Positions 10,053 through 18,645 of a DNA stretch of 64,000 nucleotides are shown piece by piece. The notes beneath the pieces were generated by a model. The model saw nothing but the letters and a program-made list of their open reading frames with translations, was not told where the DNA came from and ran no database searches. Positions within the stretch are counted from its first letter, which is position 1, and the number at the start of each line of letters is the position of its first letter. Source of the stretch: Pseudomonas ekonensis (GTDB taxonomy: Bacteria; Pseudomonadota; Gammaproteobacteria; Pseudomonadales; Pseudomonadaceae); the NCBI RefSeq assembly GCF_019145435.1, contig NZ_JAHSTS010000001.1, positions 2,869,682-2,933,681 of the forward strand, read 5' to 3'. The translations under genes were made by a program, and so were the position numbers.

Positions 10053-10169
10053 GATGCGGACTCCGTGGACATGTTTCGAGGCCCACAGAATCGATCAAAA
10101 AAGCCGAAGTAACCATTCAGGGTTATCCATAGTGACCATCAGCTTCGTTGATCATTAAGCCGATCTATC

Positions 10170-10295
10170 TCAGCCTTCAATAATACTCATGAGGCGTTCG
10201 AACGCCGCTTCCGGCTCGCCGACGACAGGCTCGGCGGCCGACAGGATGGGGGTGGAATAGAGAAACAGGAGTACCAGGGCCAGACGCATCGCCAT
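10170..10295 (-). CDS. Very small exported peptide (41 aa)
   Basis: A short frame starting at ATG 10295, preceded by AAGGA eight bases upstream (minus strand). It reads MAMRLALVLLFLYSTPILSA then AEPVVGEPEAAFERLMSIIEG, that is a signal peptide with a likely cleavage at SAA/EP and a mature peptide of only about 20 acidic residues. A longer reading from 10367 exists but lacks a ribosome-binding site and spoils the signal peptide. Function unknown. Confidence 0.45.
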   Translation of the reverse strand: MAMRLALVLLFLYSTPILSAAEPVVGEPEAAFERLMSIIEG

Positions 10296-10505
10296 GCTGT
10301 CGATCCTTATGCGGGAAGGAGTCAAAAAATCAGCGTCAACTTTACGTTCATGGCTATGTGATATCAAGCGCAGACATTGAAATACGCCTGATGCTGTCGC
10401 AAACGGTTATGCAGGAGCGACATCACTGTTGCGGCCAACGCTTGGAAACGTAGGGCGGCGTCAATGACTTCGCTCCTGCATAACGGGTGCAGTGCGGGAA
10501 GGGTT

Positions 10506-10685
10506 TCAGTGTTGGGCTTTGTGGTCCAGAGCGGCGTAGAAATTGGCGCTCTGTTGCAGGTACTTCTGGGTGTAGCTCTGGGTGTGGGATTTCTTGTCGC
10601 TGACTTCGACACTGGCGCTGGCTGGCAGGGCCACGGAAGCGGAGATGGCGGACGCGGCAATCACGGAAAAGAGATTGAAGTTCAT
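10506..10685 (-). CDS. Small periplasmic hypothetical protein (59 aa)
   Basis: Starts at ATG 10685 with GAGGG about eight bases upstream. MNFNLFSVIAASAISASVAL is a signal peptide, cleaved likely after ASASV or PASA; the mature part (about 35 residues) is rich in Ser, Gln and Lys and contains QSYTQKYLQQSANFYAALD. Small exported proteins with this layout are common in Pseudomonas without known function. A longer upstream start at 10739 adds 18 polar residues before the signal and is unlikely. Confidence 0.6.
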   Translation of the reverse strand: MNFNLFSVIAASAISASVALPASASVEVSDKKSHTQSYTQKYLQQSANFYAALDHKAQH

Positions 10686-10812
10686 GGCGGTAACCCTCGT
10701 GTTCGGTTGGCTTGCTTGCCCGTTCGGGCCGTGAAGCAAACTTAACGCTCGAGGGTCCGCCGCTTGAAATGCTTTATGGCATTAGCTGTTATCAGCGCGA
10801 TTAATACAAAGG

Positions 10813-10839
10813 CGCAGGCCCCGCGAACCGGGGCCTGCG
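10813..10839 (-). terminator. Hairpin terminator of the lactonase-like gene
   Basis: Perfect GC stem CGCAGGCCCCG / CGGGGCCTGCG with a five-base loop, immediately 3' of the stop at 10842; on the minus strand a T-rich stretch (CCTTTGTATT) follows. Confidence 0.7.
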
Positions 10840-10841
10840 GC

Positions 10842-12017
10842 TCATTGACGCAGCAGGAACTTGAGGTCGCTCGGGGCATCCATCGGCAAAGTCTGCACGA
10901 CTTTGCCCAGCAGACCGGTCTTGTCGTCGCGCTCGAGCACGACGATGCCGTTGCTCTTCTGGTTGGCGATCAGCAGGAACTTGCCGGTGGGGTCGAGGCT
11001 GAACTCACGCGGGTGATCGCCCTCCACCGAGCGCCGTTGCAGCTCGCTGAGCTTGCCGCTGGCCGGGTCGATGGCGAACACCAGCATCTGGTTGGCCGTG
11101 CCCCGGTTGCTGACGTACAGGAACTTGCCGTCGGCGGATGCGTGCAAGGCGGCTGCGGCCTTGTCCGAGGTCGGCTGGCCGGCCGCCAGGTCCACCAGTT
11201 GGGTCTGGGTCAGCACGCCGTCGCGGTAGTCGAACACCGCCACTTGGGCGCTCATTTCCATGGTCAGCCAGGCGTGCTTGCCGTCGGCGCTGAACAGCAG
11301 GTGACGCGGGCCGCTGCCCGGCGGCAGGTCCACCGACGCGGTTTTCGCCGGGGTCAGCGGCAGCTCGGGGTTGGCCTTCGGGTCGTAGCGGTAGATGAAG
11401 ACCTTGTCCGCGCCCAGGTCATTGGAGAACACGTAGCGGCCGTCCGGCGAAGAGACCGTGGAGTGCACATGGTTCGACGCCTGGCGCTCCGGGTTCACCC
11501 GGCTGGCCGGGTGGGCGCTCATCTGCACCACCGGCTTCAGGCGGCCGTCGCTGCCCACCGGCACCACCGCCAGCGTGCCGCCCGGATCTTCGGCCACCGA
11601 GTAGTTGCTGACGAACAGGTGGCTGGCGTCACCGCTCAGGCTCGAATGGGTCGGCTCGTTGCCCAGGCTCTGCACCTGGTTGATCAGGCTCAGGGCCTGG
11701 GTCTTCGGGTTGATCGCATAGCTGCTGACGCGGCCCACCGGGTCTTTCTGGCCGGGGCCGTTTTCGTTGACCACGAACAGCTTGCGCTGATCCCTGGACA
11801 AGGTGAGCCACGACGGGTTGGCGCTCTTGACCACCTGCAGCGGGTTGGGCCCGATGCGGCCGGTGGCGCTGTCGAAGCTCATCCGGTAGATGCCCTGGCT
11901 CGCGCCCGCGGTGTAGGAGCCCACCAGCAACTGGAAGGTCTCGGCCGAGGCGCTGGAGAGGCCCATCGCGCCGACGCTGCCGGCCATCAGCAGCGGCCAG
12001 AACTTACGCATCTTCAT
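10842..12017 (-). CDS. Periplasmic lactonase-family beta-propeller (6-phosphogluconolactonase/carboxymuconate cyclase-like)
   Basis: About 391 residues. A signal peptide (MKMRKFWPLLMAGSVGAMGLSSASA) precedes a seven-bladed propeller of the PF10282 type: LLVGSYT, GIYRMSFD, LFVVNENG, LSGDASHLFVSNY, PDGRYVFSNDLGADKVFIY, GPRHLLFSADGKHAWLT, HASADGKFLYVSNRG, HPREFSLDPTGKFLLIANQ. Cytosolic relatives hydrolyse sugar lactones; the exported form here might act on lactones produced by periplasmic sugar oxidation, but catalysis is not proven for this branch. Start at 12017 is chosen for its GAGG; it lies inside the end of the DUF5629 gene, so the two are coupled. Confidence 0.82.
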   Translation of the reverse strand: MKMRKFWPLLMAGSVGAMGLSSASAETFQLLVGSYTAGASQGIYRMSFDSATGRIGPNPLQVVKSANPSWLTLSRDQRKLFVVNENGPGQKDPVGRVSSYAINPKTQALSLINQVQSLGNEPTHSSLSGDASHLFVSNYSVAEDPGGTLAVVPVGSDGRLKPVVQMSAHPASRVNPERQASNHVHSTVSSPDGRYVFSNDLGADKVFIYRYDPKANPELPLTPAKTASVDLPPGSGPRHLLFSADGKHAWLTMEMSAQVAVFDYRDGVLTQTQLVDLAAGQPTSDKAAAALHASADGKFLYVSNRGTANQMLVFAIDPASGKLSELQRRSVEGDHPREFSLDPTGKFLLIANQKSNGIVVLERDDKTGLLGKVVQTLPMDAPSDLKFLLRQ

Positions 12018-12306
12018 GGGCGTCATCCTCATCGTCGCCGCCGAAGGCGTCGAGGCAGACCAGGCGGTGTTCGCCGCTGTCGCCGACGATCAGCCAGCTC
12101 TGAAGGGATTCGTCGAAGGTCGCGGCCTTGACCTGGTCCGGGGTGAATTCCCAGTGCTTGGACAAACGCCCGTCCATGCATTCGATGTGCAGGTTGTCGA
12201 CTTCGTCGAGGGCGAATTCGAAGGCGTGGAGGCCGTCGATTTCGACCATGGCGCAATGTTCGAGGGCGTCGAGAAGGGAGTTGGGTACGGCAGTCATGGC
12301 AATCAT
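12004..12306 (-). CDS. DUF5629-type hypothetical protein
   Basis: 100 residues (or 97 from ATG at 12297). Small acidic cytosolic protein with VEIDGLHAFEFALDEVDNLHIECMDGR and WEFTPDQVKAATFD, ending in an Asp/Glu-rich tail. I recognise it as the Pseudomonas DUF5629 family, function unknown. Its 3' end overlaps the start of the lactonase-like gene, indicating one operon. The start is uncertain because neither ATG has a strong ribosome-binding site. Confidence 0.75.
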   Translation of the reverse strand: MIAMTAVPNSLLDALEHCAMVEIDGLHAFEFALDEVDNLHIECMDGRLSKHWEFTPDQVKAATFDESLQSWLIVGDSGEHRLVCLDAFGGDDEDDAHEDA

Positions 12307-12465
12307 GTCTTTCAGGGGGAAAGCGGCAATGATAGCTCAATGTGAGGCTGGATCCTCTGCCGGAACGTGGGTCGGCACAGAGGCCGACCGTGCCGGCCCC
12401 ATCGCTTGCAGGCAAGCGTCCACAAGGTTCTGCGGTGAACGCAGTGGCTGCATCCGACCGGATCC

Positions 12466-12557
12466 CCTGTGGGAGCCGGCCTGCTGGCGATGGCGGCGTG
12501 TCAGTCAACGCGTTTGTCGACTGTCGGTACGCCTCGCAAGCAGGCTCGCTCCTGCGG
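12466..12557. repeat. REPIN (pair of inverted REP elements)
   Basis: CCTGTGGGAGCCGGCCTGCTGGCGATGG at the left and the inverse GCAAGCAGGCTCGCTCCTGCGGG at the right flank a short spacer: two REP hairpins in inverted orientation, just 3' of the semialdehyde dehydrogenase gene. Confidence 0.75.
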
Positions 12558-12562
12558 GTTTT

Positions 12563-14143
12563 TCAGAGGGCCTCGCGCGAGGGCCTGCCGTCCACCAGGC
12601 GCTGGATGCGCAGCGGATTGGCGTTCTTCAGCGGCTCCGGCAGCAGGTGGTCGGGGTAGTTCTGGAAGCACACCGGGCGCAGGAAACGGTCGATGGCCAG
12701 CGTGCCGACCGAAGTGCCGCGGGCATCGGAGGTCGCCGGGTACGGCCCGCCGTGCACCATCGAATCGCACACCTCGACCCCGGTCGGATAGCCGTTGAGC
12801 AGGATCCGCCCGACCTTCTGCTCCAGCAGCGCCGTCAGTTCCGGGAACTGCGCGAAGTCTTCCGGCTCACCGATGAGCGTCGCGGTGAGTTGCCCGTGCA
12901 ATCCGTTGAGCGCTTCGTTCAACTGCGCCCGGCCTTCCACTTCGACGACCACAGTGGCCGGCCCGAACACTTCCTCCTGAAGCACTTCATCGCCCTGGAT
13001 CAGCAACCGCGCATCGGCCTTGAACAACTGCGGCTGCGCCTGATTGCCTTGCTGCGCGCGCCCCGCCAGGTGCGTGATGCCTGCGTGGGCCAAAAGCTTC
13101 TGCAAGCCCTTGCCGTAGCTGGCGAGGGTGCCGGCGTTGAGCATGGTCTGCGCCGGCTGGTCGGCGATCAGCCCGGCCAGTTGCGCCACGAACCCGCTGA
13201 ACTGCGGCGAACGCAGGCCGATCACCAGGCCGGGATTGGTGCAGAACTGGCCGCAGCCCTGCACCACCGACGCCGTCAGGTCGCGGGCCACGGACTCCGT
13301 GCGGACGGCCAGCGCCTGCGGCAGCACGATCACCGGGTTGATGCTCGACATCTCGGCGAACACCGGGATCGGCTGCGGGCGTGCGGCCGCCATGTCGCAC
13401 AGCGCCCGTCCGCCCTTGAGCGAACCGGTGAAGCCCACGGCCTGGATCGCCGGATGCTTGACCAGCCATTCGCCGACGCCGCCGCCATAGATCATGTTGA
13501 ACACGCCCGCCGGCATGCCGGTCTTCTGCGCCGCACGGATCAGCGCGTCGGCCACCCACTCGGCGGTGGCCATATGGCCGCTGTGGGCCTTGAACACCAC
13601 CGGGCAACCGGCGGCCAGCGCAGCGGCGGTGTCGCCGCCCGCCGTGGAGAACGCCAACGGAAAGTTGCTGGCGCCGAACACCGCCACCGGCCCGAGGCCG
13701 ATGCGGTACTGGCGCAGGTCCGGACGCGGCAGCGGCTGGCGCGCCGGCAACGGCAGATCGATCCGCGCCCCATAGAAATCGCCCCGGCGCAGCACCTTGG
13801 CGAACAGGCGCATCTGGCCGCTGGTGCGGGCGCGCTCCCCTTGGATCCGCGCCGCCGGCAGCGCGGTTTCGCGGCAGACCACGGCCACGAACCCGTCGTC
13901 CAGCGCGTCGAGCTCATCGGCGATCGCATCCAGGAACTGCGCCCGGCGCTCTGCGCTGAGACTGCGGTAGGCCGGGTACGCGGCGGCGGCCGCTTGGGCA
14001 GCGGCGTCCACCTCCTCCACCGTCGCTTGGGAGAAACCGTAAGGCAGCGGTTCGCCGGAGCTGGCGTCCACGCTCTGCAACTGGAGGCCGCCGGCGGCGC
14101 TGCGACGCCCGCCGATGTAGTTGAGGCCGAGAATCTGAGTCAT
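12563..14143 (-). CDS. Alpha-ketoglutarate semialdehyde (2,5-dioxovalerate) dehydrogenase
   Basis: 526 residues, the length of the long KGSADH subfamily. Last step of oxidative pentose or sugar-acid breakdown: 2-oxoglutarate semialdehyde to 2-oxoglutarate with NAD(P). Seen: FGASNFPLAFS (cofactor domain), GFTGSLKGG, catalytic Glu264 in FAEMSSINPV and Cys301 in GCGQFCTNPG. ATG 14143 has GGAGAT eight bases upstream. It follows the FAH-type dehydratase with a nine-base gap and an MFS carrier further upstream on the same strand, so it is the last gene of that operon; a REPIN lies directly beyond its stop. Confidence 0.92.
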   Translation of the reverse strand: MTQILGLNYIGGRRSAAGGLQLQSVDASSGEPLPYGFSQATVEEVDAAAQAAAAAYPAYRSLSAERRAQFLDAIADELDALDDGFVAVVCRETALPAARIQGERARTSGQMRLFAKVLRRGDFYGARIDLPLPARQPLPRPDLRQYRIGLGPVAVFGASNFPLAFSTAGGDTAAALAAGCPVVFKAHSGHMATAEWVADALIRAAQKTGMPAGVFNMIYGGGVGEWLVKHPAIQAVGFTGSLKGGRALCDMAAARPQPIPVFAEMSSINPVIVLPQALAVRTESVARDLTASVVQGCGQFCTNPGLVIGLRSPQFSGFVAQLAGLIADQPAQTMLNAGTLASYGKGLQKLLAHAGITHLAGRAQQGNQAQPQLFKADARLLIQGDEVLQEEVFGPATVVVEVEGRAQLNEALNGLHGQLTATLIGEPEDFAQFPELTALLEQKVGRILLNGYPTGVEVCDSMVHGGPYPATSDARGTSVGTLAIDRFLRPVCFQNYPDHLLPEPLKNANPLRIQRLVDGRPSREAL

Positions 14144-14152
14144 GTGATCTCC

Positions 14153-15145
14153 TTAAAGGGTGCCGATGCTGCCGGGGGCGAAAACCGCATCGATTGGCGC
14201 GATGCCGTTGACCAGCGGCGCGCCGAACTCGGCCTGGCTGATCTCGAACACGTCGCCCGGGCGGGTGCGGACACCGTCGGCGAACGACAGCGTCGCGGTG
14301 CCGAAGAAATGAATGTGCACATCGCCCGGCCGCAGGAACTGGGCGTACTTGAAGTGGTGGTATTCGAGGTTCGCCAGGCTGTGGCACATGTTGGCTTCGC
14401 CGCTGAGGAACTCGTTTTGCCACAGCGTTTCGCCGTCGCGCAGGATGCGGCTGGTGCCCGCCAGGTGCGGCGGCAGCTCACCGACCCGAAGCTCGGGGCC
14501 GAAACTGCAGCTGCGCAGTTTCGAATGGGCCAGGTACAGGTAGTTCTTGCGCTCCATGACGTGGTCGGAGAACTCGTTGCCCAGGGCAAAACCGAGGCGG
14601 TACGGTTTGCCGTCGTGTCCGATGACGTAGAGCCCGGTGAGCTCCGGCTCTTCGCCGGCGTCTTCGGCGAACGGCGGCAGCGGGAACGGTTGCCCGGGTC
14701 GCACGACGATGCTGCCGTCGCCTTTGTAGAACCACTCTGGCTGCACCCCGGCCTGTCCCGCCGCCGGTTTGCCGCCCTCCACGCCCCACTTGAAGATGCG
14801 CAGGGTGTCGGTCAGCGTCGCTTCGTCGCCGGCCTGCTGGTGCATCTTGTCCCGGGCCGAAGCGCTGCCCAGGTGCGTGAGGCCGGTGCCGCTGACCAGC
14901 AAGTGCGCCGGGTCCGGATGGTCGAGCGGCGGCAGGATGCGCAGCCGCTCCCGCAGTTCGGCGTAGTCGTGGCTGATGCCCAGACCAAAGGCCTGCACCT
15001 GCTGCGCGAGGCTGACGCCGGCCTCAATGGCCGCCAACGCCAGGTCGCGCACGGCGCGGACGTCCTGCACCTCCCGCGCCAGACCGCCCTCGACCACGCC
15101 GACGCGGCGCTCGCCGTTACTCAATTCGAATTGCACCAGATGCAT
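14153..15145 (-). CDS. AraD1/GguC-type FAH-family 2-keto-3-deoxy-pentonate dehydratase
   Basis: 330 residues, fumarylacetoacetate-hydrolase fold, AraD1 branch (related to Caulobacter XylX). Expected reaction: 2-keto-3-deoxy-D-xylonate or -L-arabonate to 2-oxoglutarate semialdehyde, feeding the dehydrogenase gene 9 bases downstream. Motifs: LLVSGTGLTHLGSA, ELTGLYVIGHDGKPYRLGFA, GNEFSDHVMERKNYLYLAHSKLRSCSFGPE, and LRPGDVHIHFFGTATLSFADG. ATG 15145 is preceded by AGGAGAG. Which pentose it serves cannot be decided from sequence. Confidence 0.85.
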   Translation of the reverse strand: MHLVQFELSNGERRVGVVEGGLAREVQDVRAVRDLALAAIEAGVSLAQQVQAFGLGISHDYAELRERLRILPPLDHPDPAHLLVSGTGLTHLGSASARDKMHQQAGDEATLTDTLRIFKWGVEGGKPAAGQAGVQPEWFYKGDGSIVVRPGQPFPLPPFAEDAGEEPELTGLYVIGHDGKPYRLGFALGNEFSDHVMERKNYLYLAHSKLRSCSFGPELRVGELPPHLAGTSRILRDGETLWQNEFLSGEANMCHSLANLEYHHFKYAQFLRPGDVHIHFFGTATLSFADGVRTRPGDVFEISQAEFGAPLVNGIAPIDAVFAPGSIGTL

Positions 15146-15204
15146 GTGTTCTCTCCTGTCAACAAATGTCTGAACACCGGAAAACCTATGTCCGGCAGGT
15201 GGCG

Positions 15205-16527
15205 TCAGGTTCGCGTGGCGCCCCGCGCACTGGCGGCGAACTGATCCGCCGGCAACACGTGTCTGCGCTCAAGCACCCGGTAAACCACACCGGTCAGAAT
15301 CAGTCCGAACACCATCACCCCGGACAGGAAGTACAAACCCGAGGCGAGGTTGCCGGTGTATTCCTTCAGCGCCCCGATCACGAACGGACCGATGTAGCCG
15401 CCCAGGTTGCCCACCGAGTTGATCAGCGCGATGCCCGCCGCCGCGCTGGCGCCGGCGAAGAACCGTCCCGGCAGGGTCCAGAACACCGCCGTGCAGGAAA
15501 ACAGCGCGAACGCCACCAGGCACAGCGCCGCCAGCTGCATCGCCGGCAACGCCAGCCAGGCGCTGAAGAACAGGCCGAGCGCACCCAGCACGTAGAGCAC
15601 CGCCAGGTGGCCGTAGCGGTCGTTCAGCCGGTCGGAACTGCGCGGCACGATCAGCAGGCCGACGATGCCGAAGAGGTACGGCACCGCCGACACGAAACCG
15701 GTGACCAGGTCGCTGCCGCCGAACTGCTTGATCAGGGTCGGCAGCCACAGGCCCAGGCCGTAGATGCTCAAGGTCACCGGCAGGTAGAACAGCGCCAGCA
15801 GCAAGACGCGCGTGTCCTTGAGCGCATGCAGCGGGTTGCCGTGGCGGGTCTGGCCGTATGCCTGCAGGTCCTTTTTCAGCTCGCCGCTGAGCCAGTCCTT
15901 TTCGGACCGATCCATCCAGTCCACCTGCTCCGGGCCGTCGGGCAACCAGCGCAGCACCGGCCAGGTCAGCAAGATCGCCGGGGTGCCGATGACGATGAAC
16001 AGCCATTGCCAGCCGTGCAGGCCGAGGATGCCGTCCATGCCCAGCAGGCCGCCGGACACGGGGCCGGTGATCATCATGGCGATGGGCTGGGACAGGATGA
16101 ACAGCCCGAGGATCTTGCCGCGGTGGCGCACCGGGAACCATTGGGTGATGTAGTACAGGACGCCGGGAAAGAACCCCGCCTCCGCCGCGCCGAGCAGAAA
16201 ACGCATCACATAGAAGCTGTGCGGGCCCTGGACGAACGCCATGCCGATGGTGATGGCGCCCCAGGTGATCATGATCCGGGCGAACCAGCGCCGGGCGCCG
16301 AAGCGTTCGAGCATCAGGTTGCTGGGGATCTCCAGCAGGAAGTAGCCGATGAAGAACAGACCCGCGCCGAGCCCGTAGGCCGCGTCGCCGATGCCGATGT
16401 CGGCGCCCATGTGCAGCTTGGCGAAGCCGACGGCGGAGCGGTCCACGTAGGCGATCAGGTACAGCAGGATCAGGAAGGGAATCAGTTTCAGGGTGATGCG
16501 CCGGACAAGCCGCTGTTCCTGGCTCAT
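15205..16527 (-). CDS. MFS transporter, anion:cation symporter (sugar acid) family
   Basis: 440 residues with about twelve membrane segments. The N-terminus ITLKLIPFLILLYLIAYVDRSAVGFAKLHM is typical of the ACS family (tartrate, galactonate, glucarate carriers), as is FFIGYFLLEIPSNLMLERFGARRW. It heads the minus-strand operon with the FAH dehydratase and KGSADH, so it probably imports an aldonate such as L-arabonate or D-xylonate. The promoter lies in the divergent region shared with the IlvD/Edd gene, where two FadR-type operators are visible. Confidence 0.88.
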   Translation of the reverse strand: MSQEQRLVRRITLKLIPFLILLYLIAYVDRSAVGFAKLHMGADIGIGDAAYGLGAGLFFIGYFLLEIPSNLMLERFGARRWFARIMITWGAITIGMAFVQGPHSFYVMRFLLGAAEAGFFPGVLYYITQWFPVRHRGKILGLFILSQPIAMMITGPVSGGLLGMDGILGLHGWQWLFIVIGTPAILLTWPVLRWLPDGPEQVDWMDRSEKDWLSGELKKDLQAYGQTRHGNPLHALKDTRVLLLALFYLPVTLSIYGLGLWLPTLIKQFGGSDLVTGFVSAVPYLFGIVGLLIVPRSSDRLNDRYGHLAVLYVLGALGLFFSAWLALPAMQLAALCLVAFALFSCTAVFWTLPGRFFAGASAAAGIALINSVGNLGGYIGPFVIGALKEYTGNLASGLYFLSGVMVFGLILTGVVYRVLERRHVLPADQFAASARGATRT

Positions 16528-16615
16528 GGGGTCGGTCTCCGATTGTTGTTGTTATGGAACCTCGGGGGATGCCTCGGGCGAACCTCGCCAGGGCCGATCC
16601 CCTCGTTGAAATCGA

Positions 16616-16636
16616 CTATATAGTAATACTTATTAG
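16616..16636. promoter_or_regulatory. Near-consensus FadR-type operator in the divergent sugar-acid promoter
   Basis: Contains the palindrome ACTATATAGT and, overlapping it, TAGTAATACTT (16621-16631), which matches the published FadR-subfamily consensus TNGTNNNACNA at all positions but the last. It lies on the MFS side of the divergent region. Assignment to the cluster's GntR regulator is inference. Confidence 0.45.
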
Positions 16637-16650
16637 GCGCCAATACTTCC

Positions 16651-16678
16651 ATGTCAGACGCTTTTCGCTTAGCTTAAG
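16651..16678. promoter_or_regulatory. Inverted repeat in divergent promoter
   Basis: Arms TTTCGCTTA and TAAGCGAAA around a three-base centre, midway between the MFS and IlvD/Edd genes. It could be a second regulator's site (catabolite or pathway-specific control). Seen directly; role inferred. Confidence 0.45.
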
Positions 16679-16695
16679 CGAAAGCTCGCAAATAA

Positions 16696-16706
16696 TAGTC
16701 TTACAA
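16696..16706 (+). promoter_or_regulatory. FadR-type (TNGTNNNACNA) operator upstream of the dehydratase
   Basis: TAGTCTTACAA fits the FadR-subfamily GntR consensus at every fixed position, 15 bases before the ATG of the IlvD/Edd gene, a position where binding would block transcription or initiation. The regulator encoded at 18646 is of the matching subfamily. Confidence 0.5.
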
Positions 16707-16720
16707 TAAGAGAACCGATC

Positions 16721-18457
16721 ATGTCTGATAAGAAACCCGCCCTGCGCTCGGCCCAATGGTTCGGCACCGCCGACAAGAACGGCTTCATGTACCGCAGCTG
16801 GATGAAGAATCAGGGCATCGCCGACCATCAGTTCCACGGCAAGCCGATCATCGGCATCTGCAACACCTGGTCGGAGCTGACCCCGTGCAACGCGCACTTC
16901 CGTCAGATCGCCGAACACGTGAAGCGCGGCGTGATCGAGGCCGGCGGGTTTGCGGTGGAGTTCCCGGTGTTCTCCAACGGCGAGTCGAACCTGCGCCCGA
17001 CCGCCATGCTCACCCGCAACCTGGCGAGCATGGACGTGGAAGAAGCCATCCGCGGCAACCCCATCGACGGCGTGGTGCTGCTGACCGGCTGCGACAAGAC
17101 CACCCCGGCGCTGCTGATGGGCGCGGCCAGTTGCGACGTACCGGCCATCGTCGTCACCGGCGGGCCGATGCTCAACGGCAAGCACAAGGGCAAGGACATC
17201 GGCTCCGGCACCGTGGTCTGGCAGCTCAGCGAACAAGTCAAGGCCGGCACCATCACGCTCGATGACTTTTTGGCGGCCGAGGGCGGCATGTCCCGCTCCG
17301 CCGGCACCTGCAACACCATGGGCACCGCGTCCACCATGGCCTGCATGGCCGAAGCGCTGGGCACCTCCCTGCCCCACAACGCGGCGATCCCGGCGGTGGA
17401 CGCACGGCGCTACGTGCTGGCGCACATGTCCGGCATGCGTGCGGTGGAGATGGTGCGCGAAGACCTGCGGCTGTCGAAGATCCTGACCAGGCAGGCGTTC
17501 GAGAACGCGATCCGGGTCAACGCGGCGATCGGTGGTTCGACCAACGCGGTGATCCACCTCAAAGCCATCGCCGGGCGCATCGGCGTGGAGCTGGACCTGG
17601 ACGACTGGACGCGCATCGGCCGCGGCATGCCGACCCTGGTCGACCTGCAGCCGTCCGGGCGTTTCCTGATGGAAGAGTTCTACTACGCCGGGGGCTTGCC
17701 GGCCGTGCTGCGGCGTCTGGGCGAGGCCAACCTGATTCCGAATCCGGACGCACTGACCGTCAACGGCAAAACCATCCGCGAGAACACCCAGGACGCGCCG
17801 ATCTACGGTGAAGACGAAGTGATCCGCACCCTCGACAATCCGATCCGCGCCGACGGCGGCATCTGTGTATTGCGCGGCAACCTGGCGCCACTCGGCGCGG
17901 TACTCAAGCCCTCCGCCGCGACGCCGGCGCTGATGCAGCACCGTGGCCGCGCCGTGGTGTTCGAGAACTTCGACCACTACAAGGCGCGGATCAACGACCC
18001 GGCATTGGACGTCGACGCGGACTCGGTGCTGGTGATGAAGAACTGCGGGCCGAAGGGTTATCCGGGCATGGCCGAAGTCGGCAACATGGGGCTGCCGGCC
18101 AAGCTGCTGGCCCAGGGCGTGACCGACATGGTGCGCATCTCGGATGCGCGGATGAGCGGCACGGCGTACGGCACCGTGGTGCTGCATGTCGCCCCGGAAG
18201 CGGCGGCGGGCGGGCCTCTGGCGGCGGTGCAGGAAGGCGACTGGATCGAGCTGGACTGCGCCAATGGGCGCTTGCACCTGGACATCCCGGAGGCCGAACT
18301 GGCGGCTCGCATGGCCGATCGGCAACCGCCGCAACCGTTGTTGGTGGGGGGTTACCGTCAGCTGTACATCGACCATGTGCTGCAGGCGGACCAGGGCTGC
18401 GACTTCGACTTCCTGGTCGGTTGCCGGGGTGCCGAAGTGCCGCGCCACTCCCATTGA
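16721..18457 (+). CDS. IlvD/Edd-family aldonate dehydratase (L-arabinonate or D-xylonate dehydratase)
   Basis: 578 residues. Dehydrates a C5 sugar acid to its 2-keto-3-deoxy derivative, the step before the FAH enzyme encoded divergently. Three conserved Fe-S cysteines are present: Cys56 (SELTPCNAH), Cys124 (TGCDKTTPA) and Cys197 (SAGTCNTMGTAST); also GNGxSNLR-like NGESNLRPTAM and GLPAVLRRLGE. Length and motif spacing match L-arabinonate-type sugar-acid dehydratases better than IlvD or 6-phosphogluconate dehydratase. The FadR-type regulator follows on the same strand after a REPIN. Confidence 0.9.
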   Translation: MSDKKPALRSAQWFGTADKNGFMYRSWMKNQGIADHQFHGKPIIGICNTWSELTPCNAHFRQIAEHVKRGVIEAGGFAVEFPVFSNGESNLRPTAMLTRNLASMDVEEAIRGNPIDGVVLLTGCDKTTPALLMGAASCDVPAIVVTGGPMLNGKHKGKDIGSGTVVWQLSEQVKAGTITLDDFLAAEGGMSRSAGTCNTMGTASTMACMAEALGTSLPHNAAIPAVDARRYVLAHMSGMRAVEMVREDLRLSKILTRQAFENAIRVNAAIGGSTNAVIHLKAIAGRIGVELDLDDWTRIGRGMPTLVDLQPSGRFLMEEFYYAGGLPAVLRRLGEANLIPNPDALTVNGKTIRENTQDAPIYGEDEVIRTLDNPIRADGGICVLRGNLAPLGAVLKPSAATPALMQHRGRAVVFENFDHYKARINDPALDVDADSVLVMKNCGPKGYPGMAEVGNMGLPAKLLAQGVTDMVRISDARMSGTAYGTVVLHVAPEAAAGGPLAAVQEGDWIELDCANGRLHLDIPEAELAARMADRQPPQPLLVGGYRQLYIDHVLQADQGCDFDFLVGCRGAEVPRHSH

Positions 18458-18467
18458 CGCCACCGTC

Positions 18468-18560
18468 CCCTGTGGGAGCTGGCTTGCCAGCGATTACGGT
18501 CTTTCAGCTGACATTCCTGTTGACTGACACGCCGCCATCGCTGACAAGCCAGCTCCCACA
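18468..18560. repeat. REPIN between dehydratase and regulator genes
   Basis: CCCTGTGGGAGCTGGCTTGCC and its inverse near the other end (ACAAGCCAGCTCCCACA), separated by about 50 bases. Typical fluorescent-Pseudomonas doublet, starting 11 bases after the dehydratase stop. Confidence 0.85.
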
Positions 18561-18645
18561 TTTGCTTTGTGCACCTGCCTCAAGATCGTGCCACGCCTGC
18601 TATGATGCCGGGCACCGCTCACCCCACAGGATCGCCCCGCTCCCC

